Part shown: positions 37,420-47,030 of the stretch, piece by piece
Layout of the letters: each line of letters begins with the position of its first letter
Position numbering within the stretch: position 1 is the first letter of the stretch
Origin: CALKWS01 sp051020515
GTDB lineage: Bacteria > Actinomycetota > Actinomycetes > Actinomycetales > Beutenbergiaceae
DNA: 64,000 nucleotides
Assembly: GCF_051020515.1 (NCBI RefSeq)
Contig: NZ_CP194857.1
Location: 3,472,001 to 3,536,000 of the forward strand
Direction of reading: 5' to 3'
Notes under the pieces: model-generated
Databases searched by the model: none
What the model saw: only the letters and a program-made list of their open reading frames with translations
What the model was told of the DNA's origin: nothing
Program-made: the position numbers and the translations under genes

Positions 37420-39931
37420 ATGACGACACGGGGGCGGTTACGCGTGCTGCTCGGCGCCGCCCCCGGCGTCGGCAAAACCTACACCATGCTCGAAGAAGGC
37501 CGACGGCTCCTGGGCGAAGGACGCGACGTCGTGATCGGGATCGTCGAAACACACGGCCGCGCAGCCACGGCACGCATGACCGACGGTATCCCGTCGACCC
37601 CGCGGGCAATGATCGCTCACCGTGGCGTCGAGCTGGAGGAGATGGACCTCGACACAGTCCTGCAACGCGCCCCCGAAATCGTGCTGGTCGACGAACTCGC
37701 GCATACGAACGCTCCCGGCTCCCGGAACGAGAAGCGCTGGGAGGACGTGGATGCGCTCTTAAAGGCCGGAATCGACGTCATCTCGACGGTCAATATCCAA
37801 CACATCGAGTCCCTCAACGATGTCGTCGAGCAGATCACCGGTGTTCCGCAACGAGAGCCGTGCCCGACAGTTTCCTCCGCCAATCAGACCAGATCGAAGT
37901 CATCGATCTGGCCCCTCAAGCGCTGCGTGACCGCCTCACCGGCGGCTTCGTCTATCCTGCCGAGCGCATCGACGCGGCATTGTCCAACTACTTCCGACTC
38001 GGGAACCTCACCGCACTGCGCGAACTCGCCCTGTTATGGCTCGCAGACGAAGTCGACCAAGCGTTGAAGAGCTACCGTCAAGAACACGACATCGATAGCA
38101 AATGGGAAGCCCGCGAACGCGTCGTCGTCGCACTTACAGGTGGCCCCGAAGGAGAGACTCTCCTCCGACGAGGCGCACGAGTTGCCGCACGATCCGCAGG
38201 CGGCGAGCTCATCGCCGTGCACGTCACCAGCCAAGACGGCCTCCGTGCAGGGAACCCCGTAGCTCTGGCACAACAACGAGCCCTTGTGGAGAAGCTCGGC
38301 GGGACGTACCACCAGGTGGTCGGCGCCGACATCCCTGCCGCTCTGGTCGAATTCGCGCGATCCCTCAACGCCACCCAACTCGTTCTCGGCGTCAGCCGAC
38401 GCGGACGACTCGCCGCAGCTCTCACCGGCCCCGGCATCGGTGCCACGACTATTCGAGAATCAGGCGACATCGACGTCCACATCGTCACCCACTTCGCTGC
38501 TGGCGGACGATTCACCCTGCCCCCTATCGGCGGCGCGCTCACCCTCAAACGCCGTCTTCTCGGATTTCTGCTCGCGTTCCTGGGCGGCCCCGCACTCACC
38601 GCCCTTCTCGTCACCCTCCGATCTGATGAGTCGATCACGAGCGACGTCCTCAGCTACCAACTCCTCGTTGTTGTCGTCGCACTCGTCGGCGGCATCTGGC
38701 CCGCCCTGTTCGCCGCGGTACTTTCCGGCATCACACTCGACTTCTTCTTCATTGAGCCGTTCCACACCATCACCATCGCCGACCCTCTGCACGCCTTGGC
38801 GCTCCTCCTCTACGTCACCATCGCCGCGTTGGTGAGCTTCGTCGTCGACCGGGCAGCCCAGGCGCACCCGAGCTGCCCGCCGCGCCGCCGCAGAATCCGA
38901 GCTCATCCAGACCATCGCTGGAAGTGTGCTCCGCGGAGACAACGCAATCCAGGCACTCGTCGACCGCACCCGCGAGGCATTCCACCTCCCCGGCGTCCGC
39001 GTCACACTCGCAGACCGCGTCATCGCCACGGCCGGAGAACCTGTCGCCGACGGCAATCACACCGTCATCCTGCTCTCTGAAGGCGGCAGTCTCGAACTCC
39101 ACGGCGCCGACCTTCCCGCCTCCGAACGTCGACTCCTCACCGTCGTCGCCGCCCAGATCAGCGCCGCTCTCGAACATCAAAGACTCACCGCCACCGCGGA
39201 GGAGATCGAGCCGATTGCCGCCTCCGACCGCGTCCGCGGCGCACTCCTATCTGCATTGAGTCACGACCTGCGGCGCCCCCTGGCCGCCGCATCCGCCGCG
39301 GTCGGTGGGCTCCGCGCGGCTGGAAAGAAGCTCTCCTCCGAAGACAAGCGCGAAACTCCTGGACACCGCGGACGACAGCCTCACCGCACTTGCCGCGCTC
39401 GTCAGCGACCTCCTCGATGTGAGTCGCCTCCAGGCTGGCGCTCTCACCCTCACCACAATGCCCACCGACCCCGCCGAGGCGATCGCGCCCGCTCTCGACG
39501 AGTTGAAACTCGGCCCGTCAGACATCCGCCTCGCGCTCGGCCACGAAAACAGCACCGCAGAAGCGGACCCCGTCCTGTTGCAGCGCGTCATCGTCAATCT
39601 GCTCGCCAACGCCACCAGGTACTCGCCACCGGACCAGCCGGTAACTGTCACCACCAGCACCTTCGACCAACGGCTGGAGATCCGGATCATCGATCACGGC
39701 CCAGGAGTCACACCCGACAGGCACGACGACATCTTCCTGCCCTTCCAACGGCTCGGAGACACTGACAACACCAGTGGCCTCGGCCTCGGCCTCGCCCTCT
39801 CCCGAGGATTCATCGAAGCCATGCACGGCACACTCACTCCCGAAGACACACCCGGCGGCGGCCTGACCATGGTGATCTCCATCCCGATCCACCTCACGAC
39901 ATCATCCCCGTCACAGGAGGAACAGGCTTGA
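37420..39931 (+). CDS. kdpD: Sensor histidine kinase KdpD with three frame breaks
   Basis: The pieces follow one another without gaps: N-terminal KdpD domain with VLLGAAPGVGKTYTMLEEGR and VDELAHTNAPGSRNEKRWED (to ~37856); USP-like domain and four helices (LLVVVVALVGGIWPALFAAV, to ~38868); GAF-like region and H-box ALSHDLRRPLAAA (to ~39345); then DHp/ATPase parts with NLLANATRYSPPDQP and GLGLGLALSRGFIEA. KdpD senses K+/turgor stress and phosphorylates KdpE. Reassembled length ~837 aa is normal. Adding one base at ~37857 restores the first junction. Three independent lesions in an otherwise perfect gene suggest sequencing indels. Confidence 0.85.
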
Positions 39932-40620
39932 AGATCCTCATCGCCGACGACGACCCCCAGATCCTTCGCGCGCTCCGCATCACCCTGAGCGCAAAGGGGT
40001 ACGAGATCGTGACCGCCACAGACGGCGCTCAAGCCGTCAGAGCGGCCATCGACGAGCACCCCGACGTTTATCTTCTCGACCTTGGCATGCCACAACTCAA
40101 TGGCATCGAAGTCATCCAGGGCATCCGGGGCTGGTCTCAAGCACCCATTCTCGTCGTCTCCGGCCGTGCGGGAGCATCTGACAAAGTCGAAGCACTCGAC
40201 GCAGGCGCCGACGACTACGTCACCAAACCTTTCTCCGTGGACGAACTTCTCGCCCGTATTCGCGCGCTCACCCGCCGCGTCCCTCAAGAAGAAGCGCTGC
40301 CGTCTGTCCGGCTCGGCAACGTCACCATCGACCTTGCTGCACGAAGCGTCACCAAGGAGTCACCCGCCGGACGACGACAAATCCGCCTCACGCCCACCGA
40401 ATGGCAAGTGATCGAGATCCTCATCCGAAACACCGGCAAGCTCGTCACGCGACAAACACTCCTCACCAGTATTTGGGGCACCGAGCACGCGGAAGACACC
40501 GGCTACCTTCGCCTCTACGTCTCACAACTCCGCAGGAAAATCGAAACAGACCCCTCCAAGCCGAACCACATCATTACTGAACCAGGCATGGGATACCGCC
40601 TCGACAACGTGGAAGGCTGA
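39928..40620 (+). CDS. kdpE: KDP operon response regulator KdpE
   Basis: The product is 230 aa from TTG 39928, overlapping kdpD by four bases. The receiver domain shows ILIADDDPQILRAL, the phospho-acceptor Asp in DVYLLDLGMPQLNG, and the Lys in DDYVTKPFSVDE. The C-terminal OmpR/PhoB winged helix has RQIRLTPTEWQVIEILIRN and YLRLYVSQLRRKIETDP. It activates kdpFABC at low K+ or osmotic stress. Intact. Confidence 0.95.
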   Translation: MKILIADDDPQILRALRITLSAKGYEIVTATDGAQAVRAAIDEHPDVYLLDLGMPQLNGIEVIQGIRGWSQAPILVVSGRAGASDKVEALDAGADDYVTKPFSVDELLARIRALTRRVPQEEALPSVRLGNVTIDLAARSVTKESPAGRRQIRLTPTEWQVIEILIRNTGKLVTRQTLLTSIWGTEHAEDTGYLRLYVSQLRRKIETDPSKPNHIITEPGMGYRLDNVEG

Positions 40621-40674
40621 GCCGTGCATGCACGGCTCACACAGTTGCCGCCGGGGTTGGCGAGCAGCATCTAG

Positions 40675-41583
40675 ATGAGAACGGTCGATGCCCGCGCCAG
40701 CGGGCAGAGTTCTTGTGCGCTCGGATATCCGATGGCGCGGGTTTCAGTGCGGGATGCGCTCTTCGATGCGCCGACGCGCTTCGGCCCCCTAGAGACTGCG
40801 AAGATCATCCTGGTGAAACGCGGCAGCGGATATATTCAAACTTCATCAAAGACGATCACTGTGTGGGCAGGCCAGGCCATCGCGCTCGGCGAGCGCCAGA
40901 CGTATCTCTTATCTCCACATGTCCCGCTTGCGACCCTGATCGTTCGAATGAGCGAGAGATTTCTTCGAAGCCAGATGTCGTGGCAGCTTCCCGACATCGA
41001 GCGCGTCCGGCCAGGAGCGCATCCGTCAAACTGGGACGGTTCAGCGCTAGTACTAGATCTAGGTCAAGGCATAGTCCACGAGACTTCCGTCATCTGGCGA
41101 GAAGTTGGACGGTTGTGGGATCATCAGCCTCACTCGGTGGAAGTGGCAGCCGTCCGGACCGTCGCCGGTCTGGCAAGGATCACAGAGCTCACGCTTCCCG
41201 CACTCCTAGCCAACTACAAACCCTCTGACTTGGGTGCGCAGAGAATAGCGCTTCCAGGCGCGGCCACCGACCGTGTCATGTCCTTGCTACGGGCGATGGC
41301 GGATGCACCGCAAGAACCATGGACATTAGCGGATCTGGCGCGTCGCGCGCACCTCTCACGTTCTCAGTTGTGCCGCCTGTTCTCCGGTGGGGGTCTGGAT
41401 TCACCCATGCGTACATTGAACCAAATACGTACCGAGAAGTTCGCTCAGTTTTTGCTTCATTCCGAACTCGGCGTTCGCGAGATTGCTCAGCGCTGCGGGT
41501 GGAATGATCCACGTGTCGCGGCGCGGTGGTTTCGAGCCAGATACAGCATGAGTCCATCGGAATATCGCGTCGCGCATCGCTGA
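40675..41583 (+). CDS. AraC-family transcriptional regulator
   Basis: The product is 302 aa from ATG 40675. The N-terminal cupin-like sensing half (KIILVKRGSGYIQTSSKTIT, VWAGQAIALGERQTYLL) is followed by two helix-turn-helix units at residues ~205-300: PWTLADLARRAHLSRSQLCR and LGVREIAQRCGWNDPRVAAR with WFRARYSMSPSEYR at the end. It stands alone 54 bases after kdpE. Target genes are unknown; the kdp operon or neighbouring ICE genes are candidates. Its GC content is a little lower than its neighbours'. Confidence 0.88.
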   Translation: MRTVDARASGQSSCALGYPMARVSVRDALFDAPTRFGPLETAKIILVKRGSGYIQTSSKTITVWAGQAIALGERQTYLLSPHVPLATLIVRMSERFLRSQMSWQLPDIERVRPGAHPSNWDGSALVLDLGQGIVHETSVIWREVGRLWDHQPHSVEVAAVRTVAGLARITELTLPALLANYKPSDLGAQRIALPGAATDRVMSLLRAMADAPQEPWTLADLARRAHLSRSQLCRLFSGGGLDSPMRTLNQIRTEKFAQFLLHSELGVREIAQRCGWNDPRVAARWFRARYSMSPSEYRVAHR

Positions 41584-41845
41584 TCACTTCTCGGCGACGC
41601 CCAGAATCGACGCTAACGTGCGCTGTTCGTCGCGCAATGGGGGGCTGATCGTTGCAAGAGAAGGCGTGAGGGTCCAGCGGCCACTCGAACCTGGTAGTGA
41701 GTAGACCCATACGCAAGGCTCACCGTGGAGCCGTCCTTGTTGACGGGATTTCCCGAAGCTCGGCTGACTCTCATGAAGATCCCGGCGCACCTCATGGTCG
41801 CAAGGGTCACCGGCACGCGCCGTGGGCCCCGCCGGGAGGAGATTC

Positions 41846-42934
41846 ATGATGGCGACGGACGAGGAGAGACGGGCCACACGCGACGCGAAGCTCGAACAGC
41901 TCCACGAGCGGCTGTCGACTGCGGTCAACCAGCTCGTCTCCGGTGAGGACTGGAAGCGCGCTCTGGAGTTCGCTGCCCGGTTCCGGGCGCGCTCGTTCCG
42001 CAACACGCTAATGATCTTCGCCCAGCACCTCGACGCCTTCGAGCAGGGGCGCGTGCAAGCGGCGGAGCCGTCGTATATCGCAGGGTACAAGCAATGGCAG
42101 ACGCTCGGCAGGCAGGTGGAGAAGGGCCAGCCGGGGTACATGATCTTCGCTCCGGTGATGGGCAGTTTTGCGTCCTCGACTCCGCAGGATGTGTCGTCGT
42201 GGCGGCGGCTGGGCCGATTCGAGAAGCCGAAGCCGGGTGAGTTGATGCGCTCCCGGATGGTCGGCGGGAAGTCCGCCTATGTGTGGGATGTCTCCCAGAC
42301 TGCCGGCGCTCCGGTCCCGGAGCGTCCGTCGCCGGTCCTGCTGGAGGGCGATGCCCCCGCGGGTCTCTGGGACGGGCTGGCGGGCCTGGTGGAGGCGGAG
42401 GGGTTCGCGGTGTTGCGGGTCGAGCACGAGAGCGAGATCGGTGGCGCGAACGGCCTGACCGACTACACCAATCGGACGGTCGCGGTGCGGACGAACATGG
42501 GTGATGCCGCGCAGGTGAAGACTCTCGTTCACGAGCTCGCGCATGTGAGGCTGCACGGCCCCAATAACCCGGACGCGACAAGGCATCGCGGCGTAGGTGA
42601 AGTGGAGGCGGAGTCGGTGGCGTTGATGATCGGTGCCGCACATGGCATGGACACCACCGCCTACACGATCCCCTATGTCTCCGGCTGGGCGGGCACGGTG
42701 AAGGACAAGGACCCGGCCGAGGTAGTGCAGGCCACTGGGGAGCGTGTCCGCAAGATCGCCGGGGCGATCCTCGACGCTCTCCCGACGGCCCAGGTCGGTA
42801 CCGGTGACCCACCCGGCCTCACCCGTGACACTGCCAGAGCCGAACACATCCCGCGAGCAGAACGCACTACGCCGCCACCGGTGGAGCCGTCGCGGGCATC
42901 TCGCTCGGCGGATGCCGCGGTGAGGAGTCTGTGA
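41846..42934 (+). CDS. ArdC-like anti-restriction / ImmA-IrrE-type protein
   Basis: The product is 362 aa; start ATG 41846 with GGAGGA upstream. The N-terminal ~120 residues (FAARFRARSFRNTLMIFAQH, IAGYKQWQTLGRQVEKGQPG) match the ArdC single-strand DNA-binding domain. A metalloprotease-like motif KTLVHELAHVRLHG (HExxH) lies in the middle, with EVEAESVALMIGAAHGMDT after it. Proteins of this build protect incoming plasmid or ICE DNA during transfer. It is the first gene of the long conjugation operon; its stop overlaps the next start (TGATG). Confidence 0.85.
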   Translation: MMATDEERRATRDAKLEQLHERLSTAVNQLVSGEDWKRALEFAARFRARSFRNTLMIFAQHLDAFEQGRVQAAEPSYIAGYKQWQTLGRQVEKGQPGYMIFAPVMGSFASSTPQDVSSWRRLGRFEKPKPGELMRSRMVGGKSAYVWDVSQTAGAPVPERPSPVLLEGDAPAGLWDGLAGLVEAEGFAVLRVEHESEIGGANGLTDYTNRTVAVRTNMGDAAQVKTLVHELAHVRLHGPNNPDATRHRGVGEVEAESVALMIGAAHGMDTTAYTIPYVSGWAGTVKDKDPAEVVQATGERVRKIAGAILDALPTAQVGTGDPPGLTRDTARAEHIPRAERTTPPPVEPSRASRSADAAVRSL

Positions 42935-43827
42935 TGAGCCCGGCAGAGTTGTTCGCCCAGGTCGCCGGCCTCCCGCCGGCGATTGCTGCGGCACGGTTCG
43001 CGGAGGCGGGGGTACCGGTGTTCCCGTGCGTGCCGGGCGGTAAGCGGCCCCGGATCGAGCACGGTTTCCGCGACGCGACTACTGACGCCGGCCGGGTTGC
43101 GGGGTGGTGGCGGCGGTGGCCGTCCGCGAACATCGGTGTTCCGACCGGTGCCGTGTCTGGGATGGATGTCGTCGATGTGGATCGGAAGGCAGAGGGGCAC
43201 GGGTTCGGTGCGTTCGGTCGCGCCCGCCGTGCCGGCCTGGTCGAGGGGTGGGTGGCGTTGGTGCGGACTCCTTCGGGTGGGATGCACGCCTACTATCCGG
43301 CCGATCCGGACCGTCCGCAGCCCTCGTGGCAGGCCGCGCGGGCACGAGTCGACTTCCGCGGTGACGGCGGCTATGTCATTGTCCCGCCCTCCGTGATCGC
43401 CACCGGTGATCGGCGCGTCTCGTATGCGCTGGTCGGCGGCTCGCAAGAGCTTCCGTGCCCGGTGGACGCGGGAGCGTTGCGGGACTTCCTGGACCCGCGC
43501 CCTGATCCACGACACGTCGGGCGCACCGGACCGGCTCCAAGGGATGCCAGCCGGCTGGCGGCCTGGGTCGCGCAACGCGGCGAAGGCGAACGCAACCGGG
43601 GCCTGTTCTGGGCATCCTGCCGCCTCGCAGAAGCCGGCATGTCCTTGCCTGAGATGGTCGACGCCCTCGCCCCGGCTGCCGAGCACTCTGGGTTGTCGCC
43701 GCGGGAAGTCACGACCACGATTCGCTCCGCCTACCGCGCCACCCACATCCACCCCGCCTCCGCGCCGGCAATACAGCGCGAAGTGCCGCGCCAGACGATG
43801 CGGCTCGAGAGTCGGGTGCTCTCGTGA
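42931..43827 (+). CDS. Bifunctional DNA primase/polymerase (prim-pol) domain protein
   Basis: The product is 298 aa from GTG 42931 (or ATG 42934). GVPVFPCVPGGKRPRIEHGF, the metal-binding GMDVVDVDRKAEGHGF (DxD) and TPSGGMHAYYPADPD match the archaeo-eukaryotic prim-pol domain of mobile elements. DFRGDGGYVIVPPSVIATGD completes it, and a C-terminal helical region follows (LAEAGMSLPEMVDALAPAA). It may prime complementary-strand synthesis of the transferred or circular ICE. It overlaps both neighbours by four bases or so. Confidence 0.88.
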   Translation: MMSPAELFAQVAGLPPAIAAARFAEAGVPVFPCVPGGKRPRIEHGFRDATTDAGRVAGWWRRWPSANIGVPTGAVSGMDVVDVDRKAEGHGFGAFGRARRAGLVEGWVALVRTPSGGMHAYYPADPDRPQPSWQAARARVDFRGDGGYVIVPPSVIATGDRRVSYALVGGSQELPCPVDAGALRDFLDPRPDPRHVGRTGPAPRDASRLAAWVAQRGEGERNRGLFWASCRLAEAGMSLPEMVDALAPAAEHSGLSPREVTTTIRSAYRATHIHPASAPAIQREVPRQTMRLESRVLS

Positions 43828-44472
43828 ACCCGGCGACGACAACGTGGGGTGGCCGGGTCGCAGTGGCGACCGCGGTGGCCGGGACGGTGCTCATCGCCGC
43901 TGGCGCGTTCTGGCTCTCGTTCACCGCTCTCGCTGATCTTGCCCGCCGCTCTGGGGTGGATGCGGGGCAGGCGTGGGCGTGGCCATTCATCGTGGACGGC
44001 ATCATCGTCGTCTCAACGGTCTCCGTTGTCGCGCTCGCGGGGCAACGTTCCGCCTGGTATCCGTGGGCGCTGCTGGCCGCCGGTGCGGTGGTGTCGGTGA
44101 CCGCGAACGCGATCCATGCCGTCGTCGCCGCCGACGCCGACGTGCCCGGTGTGCTCGCCGCGTCGGTGGCGGCGGTGCCGCCGCTGGTGCTACTGGCGAT
44201 CACCCACCTCACCGTGATCCTCACCCGCCCCCTCCCCGCACCCGAGCCCGAGCCGTCGCGCGAGTCAGGCGAGGAGACGTCGACGGTTGCCGCGTCACCG
44301 ATCCCGATGGGGCCCGCACCGGTGGGTCGTGAGGTGGCGGTGGTGCTGCGGGAGGAGGAAGGGCTGGTCGAACAAGCAGATCGCCCGCCACCTCGGAGTG
44401 CACCCGTCCACGGTCGGACGCTGGTTCGCCCGGCCCGTCCTGACCGGCCCCGACACGGAGGAAACGACATGA
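43824..44472 (+). CDS. DUF2637 membrane protein with C-terminal HTH, frameshifted
   Basis: From GTG 43824 there are four hydrophobic helices (VAVATAVAGTVLIAAGAFWL, PFIVDGIIVVSTVSVVALAG, AAGAVVSVTANAIHAVVA, VAAVPPLVLLAITHLTVIL), the DUF2637 (Spd-like) pattern common on actinobacterial conjugative elements. Near 44362 the frame changes and the protein ends with a helix-turn-helix (WSNKQIARHLGVHPSTVGRW, then FARPVLTGPDTEETT). Without the shift the frame would run on through the next gene to 44921. Stop and next start overlap (ATGA). Such proteins are linked to plasmid transfer or spread. Confidence 0.78.
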
Positions 44473-44921
44473 ACGACGACGAACAACGCACCGCCCGGCT
44501 CGCAGAGCATCCCGCAAGCCGCCGGGAGGAATCCGAGGCGCCCGACGAGGCACATCCGAGCGGTGACGGGGAGGTGTCTGAACTGGCTCGCCACGGCGAC
44601 CCGTCCGCGGCGACGCAAAAGATGCCCGATGCGGCGGAGGCGGGGAAGCGTAGGTCGGGGGTGGTGTGGGTGCGCCCGTCCGATCTGCTGGCCTCGCGGA
44701 TGGGCAGGGTCGCCGGGCAAGGCATCGACTTCCAAGCCGAGCTCGCCCGCCGCACCCGCCGCGCGCCCGGTCAGACATACCGGGGCACCCGCACGATCGC
44801 GCGCTCGGGCGTGCGGGTTGTGAGCGAGCGGGCACGGAAGTTGTTGCCGGTGACCGCGTTCGGCCGCGGGGCTGGTGAGCGGCATTCGTGGGTGTCACGG
44901 TCCGGGATCGGGTTGGGGTGA
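44469..44921 (+). CDS. Hypothetical conjugation-operon protein
   Basis: The product is 150 aa from ATG 44469, overlapping the DUF2637 stop. It has an acidic, disordered first half (RREESEAPDEAHPSGDGEVS) and a basic C-terminal half (RTRRAPGQTYRGTRTIARSG, then VRVVSERARKLLP). The segment VVWVRPSDLLASRMGRVAGQ is the most conserved-looking part. No family recognised. Position suggests a role in transfer or DNA binding. Confidence 0.6.
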   Translation: MNDDEQRTARLAEHPASRREESEAPDEAHPSGDGEVSELARHGDPSAATQKMPDAAEAGKRRSGVVWVRPSDLLASRMGRVAGQGIDFQAELARRTRRAPGQTYRGTRTIARSGVRVVSERARKLLPVTAFGRGAGERHSWVSRSGIGLG

Positions 44922-44964
44922 CCTGAGCCATGCGCGTCCCTCATGCACCGGCGAGCCCCACGGC

Positions 44965-44984
44965 TGGGGGACGTGTGCGCACCT
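44965..44984 (+). promoter_or_regulatory. Copy 1 of a repeated 20-nt motif upstream of ICE genes
   Basis: TGGGGGACGTGTGCGCACCT lies 21 bases before the start at 45005. Related copies stand before the starts at 47031 and 49676. The shared core is TGGG-G-CG-GTG-GCACCT. A regulator site or 5' mRNA element is possible. Confidence 0.45.
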
Positions 44985-45004
44985 GCTGTTCAGGAGGTGC
45001 CGGA

Positions 45005-45874
45005 ATGACAAAGGCAAGCACCCGCGACCAGGAGCGGGCTTGGTTCGAGGACTCGGAGGCGCTACGCGCGCTCCTCAACAGACTCCATGAGGCCGGCAAG
45101 GGCGCGTGGCGGAACGACCCGGAGGCTGCCGCGCTGATGCGGCACGCGGCCGACAAGTACGCCGCCCTGGCTCGCAAGCACGGCCTGGACCCGTGGGAGG
45201 CTGCCTCTGCGGCGTTCGAGGCGATGCGGGGAGCTGCGACTCGTCGGGCGGATGACCCGTGGGCGGTGGTGACCCGTGCGGTGCAGGTGACCTGCATCGG
45301 TGAGGAGCGCGGCAACGGCCTACTGTGCTCCGTGCACCAGGCGCGCCGGCCCCGCTATTCGGTGTTCCATGACGCGGAGCGGTTCAGCGACCGGGAGAAC
45401 CCGCTGCCCGACTACCACCCCGCGTTCCACGTCGACCCCTTCACCGACGACGAGGAGGACGTGCTCGGCGAGGACGAGGAGCTGCTGCTGGAGCGGACGA
45501 TGAACGTGGGCTCGGCGGTGGAGGACACGATCGCGTTCCTCAGCCGCGTCGGTTGGGCGCCGGAGACCGCGCGGGCCGGGGTGGAGTACATCACCGGGCG
45601 GCTTGCCGAATCCGTGTCGCGAGCGTCGGCCTTCGAGGTCCTGCGCCGCGACCGGCAAGCCCGCGCCCTCCTGGACCTGCCCGGAACCTCCTGGACGACG
45701 CTGCTGCGGGTTGTGCTCGGCAACCCCGACCCCTCCCTTGCACACACCAACGCCGGGCGTGGCCTGGTGGTGCGGCTTCTGATCGGCGAGCCGTTGCGAG
45801 CGCTATGGCGTGACAATGACCTCGTGCTGACCGCGGGCCTTGCCGCCCCCGATAGCGGAGCTGATCACCCGTGA
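45005..45874 (+). CDS. Hypothetical conserved ICE protein
   Basis: The product is 289 aa from ATG 45005 behind AGGAGGT. Mostly helical: HAADKYAALARKHGLDPWEA, AASAAFEAMRGAATRRADDP and WAVVTRAVQVTCIGEERGNG (reminiscent of sigma-factor-like or helical DNA-binding segments), an acidic middle (DEEDVLGEDEELLLE) and AVEDTIAFLSRVGWAPETAR. Not assigned to a family. It overlaps the ParB gene by GTGA and may work with it in replication or partition. Confidence 0.6.
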   Translation: MTKASTRDQERAWFEDSEALRALLNRLHEAGKGAWRNDPEAAALMRHAADKYAALARKHGLDPWEAASAAFEAMRGAATRRADDPWAVVTRAVQVTCIGEERGNGLLCSVHQARRPRYSVFHDAERFSDRENPLPDYHPAFHVDPFTDDEEDVLGEDEELLLERTMNVGSAVEDTIAFLSRVGWAPETARAGVEYITGRLAESVSRASAFEVLRRDRQARALLDLPGTSWTTLLRVVLGNPDPSLAHTNAGRGLVVRLLIGEPLRALWRDNDLVLTAGLAAPDSGADHP

Positions 45875-46959
45875 GCACTCCGCAGGATGGGCACATCGAG
45901 CTGGAGCGGGCTGTGGACTCCATCGGTGTCGGACGCCGGCACCGGCAGGACTACGGCGACCTGACCGCGATGGTCGAGTCGATCCGGCGCAACGGCCTGC
46001 TGCAACCGATCACGATCACCCTCGACGGGCACCTCATCTGCGGTGCTCGCCGCCTGGCGGCGATCAAGCTGCTCGGGTGGAAGACCGTCAAGGTGTGGGT
46101 CCGCAGTGGTGTCTCGGACCGGCTCGGGCAGCTCCTCGCGGAGCAGGACGACAACCTGCTGCACAAGCCACTGACCCAGTTCGAGGCCGCCGGCCTCTAC
46201 CGCGAACTCAAGACCCTGCTCGCCGAAGACGCGGCACGCCGCCAGGAGGCCACCCGCTTCCACGCCGCCGACGAGGCCGGAGAAGACGGTCCCGTTAAGT
46301 TAACGGCACCGTGGGAAACCACCCCCGGTGAGGCCGCCGTGCAGGCTGCGCAGATGGTCACCGGCCGCGACTCGCACACCACGTTGGAGCGCATCGGCCG
46401 ACTCGAACACCTCGCCGCCGACGAATCCCAGCCCGAGTCCGTGCGCACTCGCGCGGCGGAGGAGGTCGAGCGGATCAAGGCCGGCGGAGGCGTCTACCCC
46501 TCCCACCTGCGCGTCAACGCCGAACTCTCCCTCGCCGAGCTCGACCAGGTCGCCGCCGACCCCACCCTGCCCGCTGATGTGCGCGAGCAGGCCCGCGCCG
46601 AGGCCGTCCAGGTGCGGGCGGCGGAGCGTGAGGCGCGGGCGGTGGAGCTGGACGAGTTGGCGCAGGCCGCGCTCGCCCGCGTGAAGGCCGCGAAGAAGAC
46701 CGGCCGGAAACCCCCGCGCCCCGCGCTGACCGCGGTCGAGGATCAGGGTGAGCCGGTGCCGTTCCCGCTGACCGTGTTCGTCGCGATCTGGGACGACATG
46801 GCCGGATGGTGGCTGCACCATGACCCGGACGAGGTTGGCCCGGCGTTGACCGAGGAGCAATGGTCACGGTTCGAGCAGACCGTCACCGGCACGATCGCGT
46901 TCGCCGATACCGCCCGCGCTGCCCGCCGGGCGCAGGAACGCAGCGAGCACATCGCCTGA
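45871..46959 (+). CDS. ParB/RepB/Spo0J-type partition protein
   Basis: The product is 362 aa from GTG 45871. The ParB N-terminal domain is clear: SIRRNGLLQPITITLDGHLI and CGARRLAAIKLLGWKTVKVW with the GxRR CTP/phosphate-binding motif, then LLAEQDDNLLHKPLTQFEAA. A long helical middle and an Ala/Arg/Glu-rich C-terminus follow. No ParA is adjacent. ParB-like proteins on ICEs can act in stability or as transcription regulators. Confidence 0.85.
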   Translation: MSTPQDGHIELERAVDSIGVGRRHRQDYGDLTAMVESIRRNGLLQPITITLDGHLICGARRLAAIKLLGWKTVKVWVRSGVSDRLGQLLAEQDDNLLHKPLTQFEAAGLYRELKTLLAEDAARRQEATRFHAADEAGEDGPVKLTAPWETTPGEAAVQAAQMVTGRDSHTTLERIGRLEHLAADESQPESVRTRAAEEVERIKAGGGVYPSHLRVNAELSLAELDQVAADPTLPADVREQARAEAVQVRAAEREARAVELDELAQAALARVKAAKKTGRKPPRPALTAVEDQGEPVPFPLTVFVAIWDDMAGWWLHHDPDEVGPALTEEQWSRFEQTVTGTIAFADTARAARRAQERSEHIA

Positions 46960-46970
46960 CCACCGCTTCG

Positions 46971-46990
46971 TGGGGGCGTGTGTGCACCTT
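46971..46990 (+). promoter_or_regulatory. Copy 2 of the repeated motif upstream of ICE genes
   Basis: TGGGGGCGTGTGTGCACCTT, 40 bases before the start at 47031. It lies in a 71-base gap between the ParB gene and the next transfer gene and matches copies at 44965 and 49614. Confidence 0.45.
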
Positions 46991-47030
46991 CCCGGCGACC
47001 ACCTACCTGTCGCCTCTTGGGAGGACCCGC

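Noticed and set aside
41584..41845. Possible small gene between the AraC regulator and the ArdC-like gene
   Set aside because: Short frames only, none with a start signal; probably the promoter region of the conjugation operon.
43824..44921. A single 365-aa DUF2637 protein running to 44921
   Set aside because: The other frame from ~44362 gives a proper HTH and a stop overlapping a new ATG (44469), so two genes joined by a frameshift are more likely.
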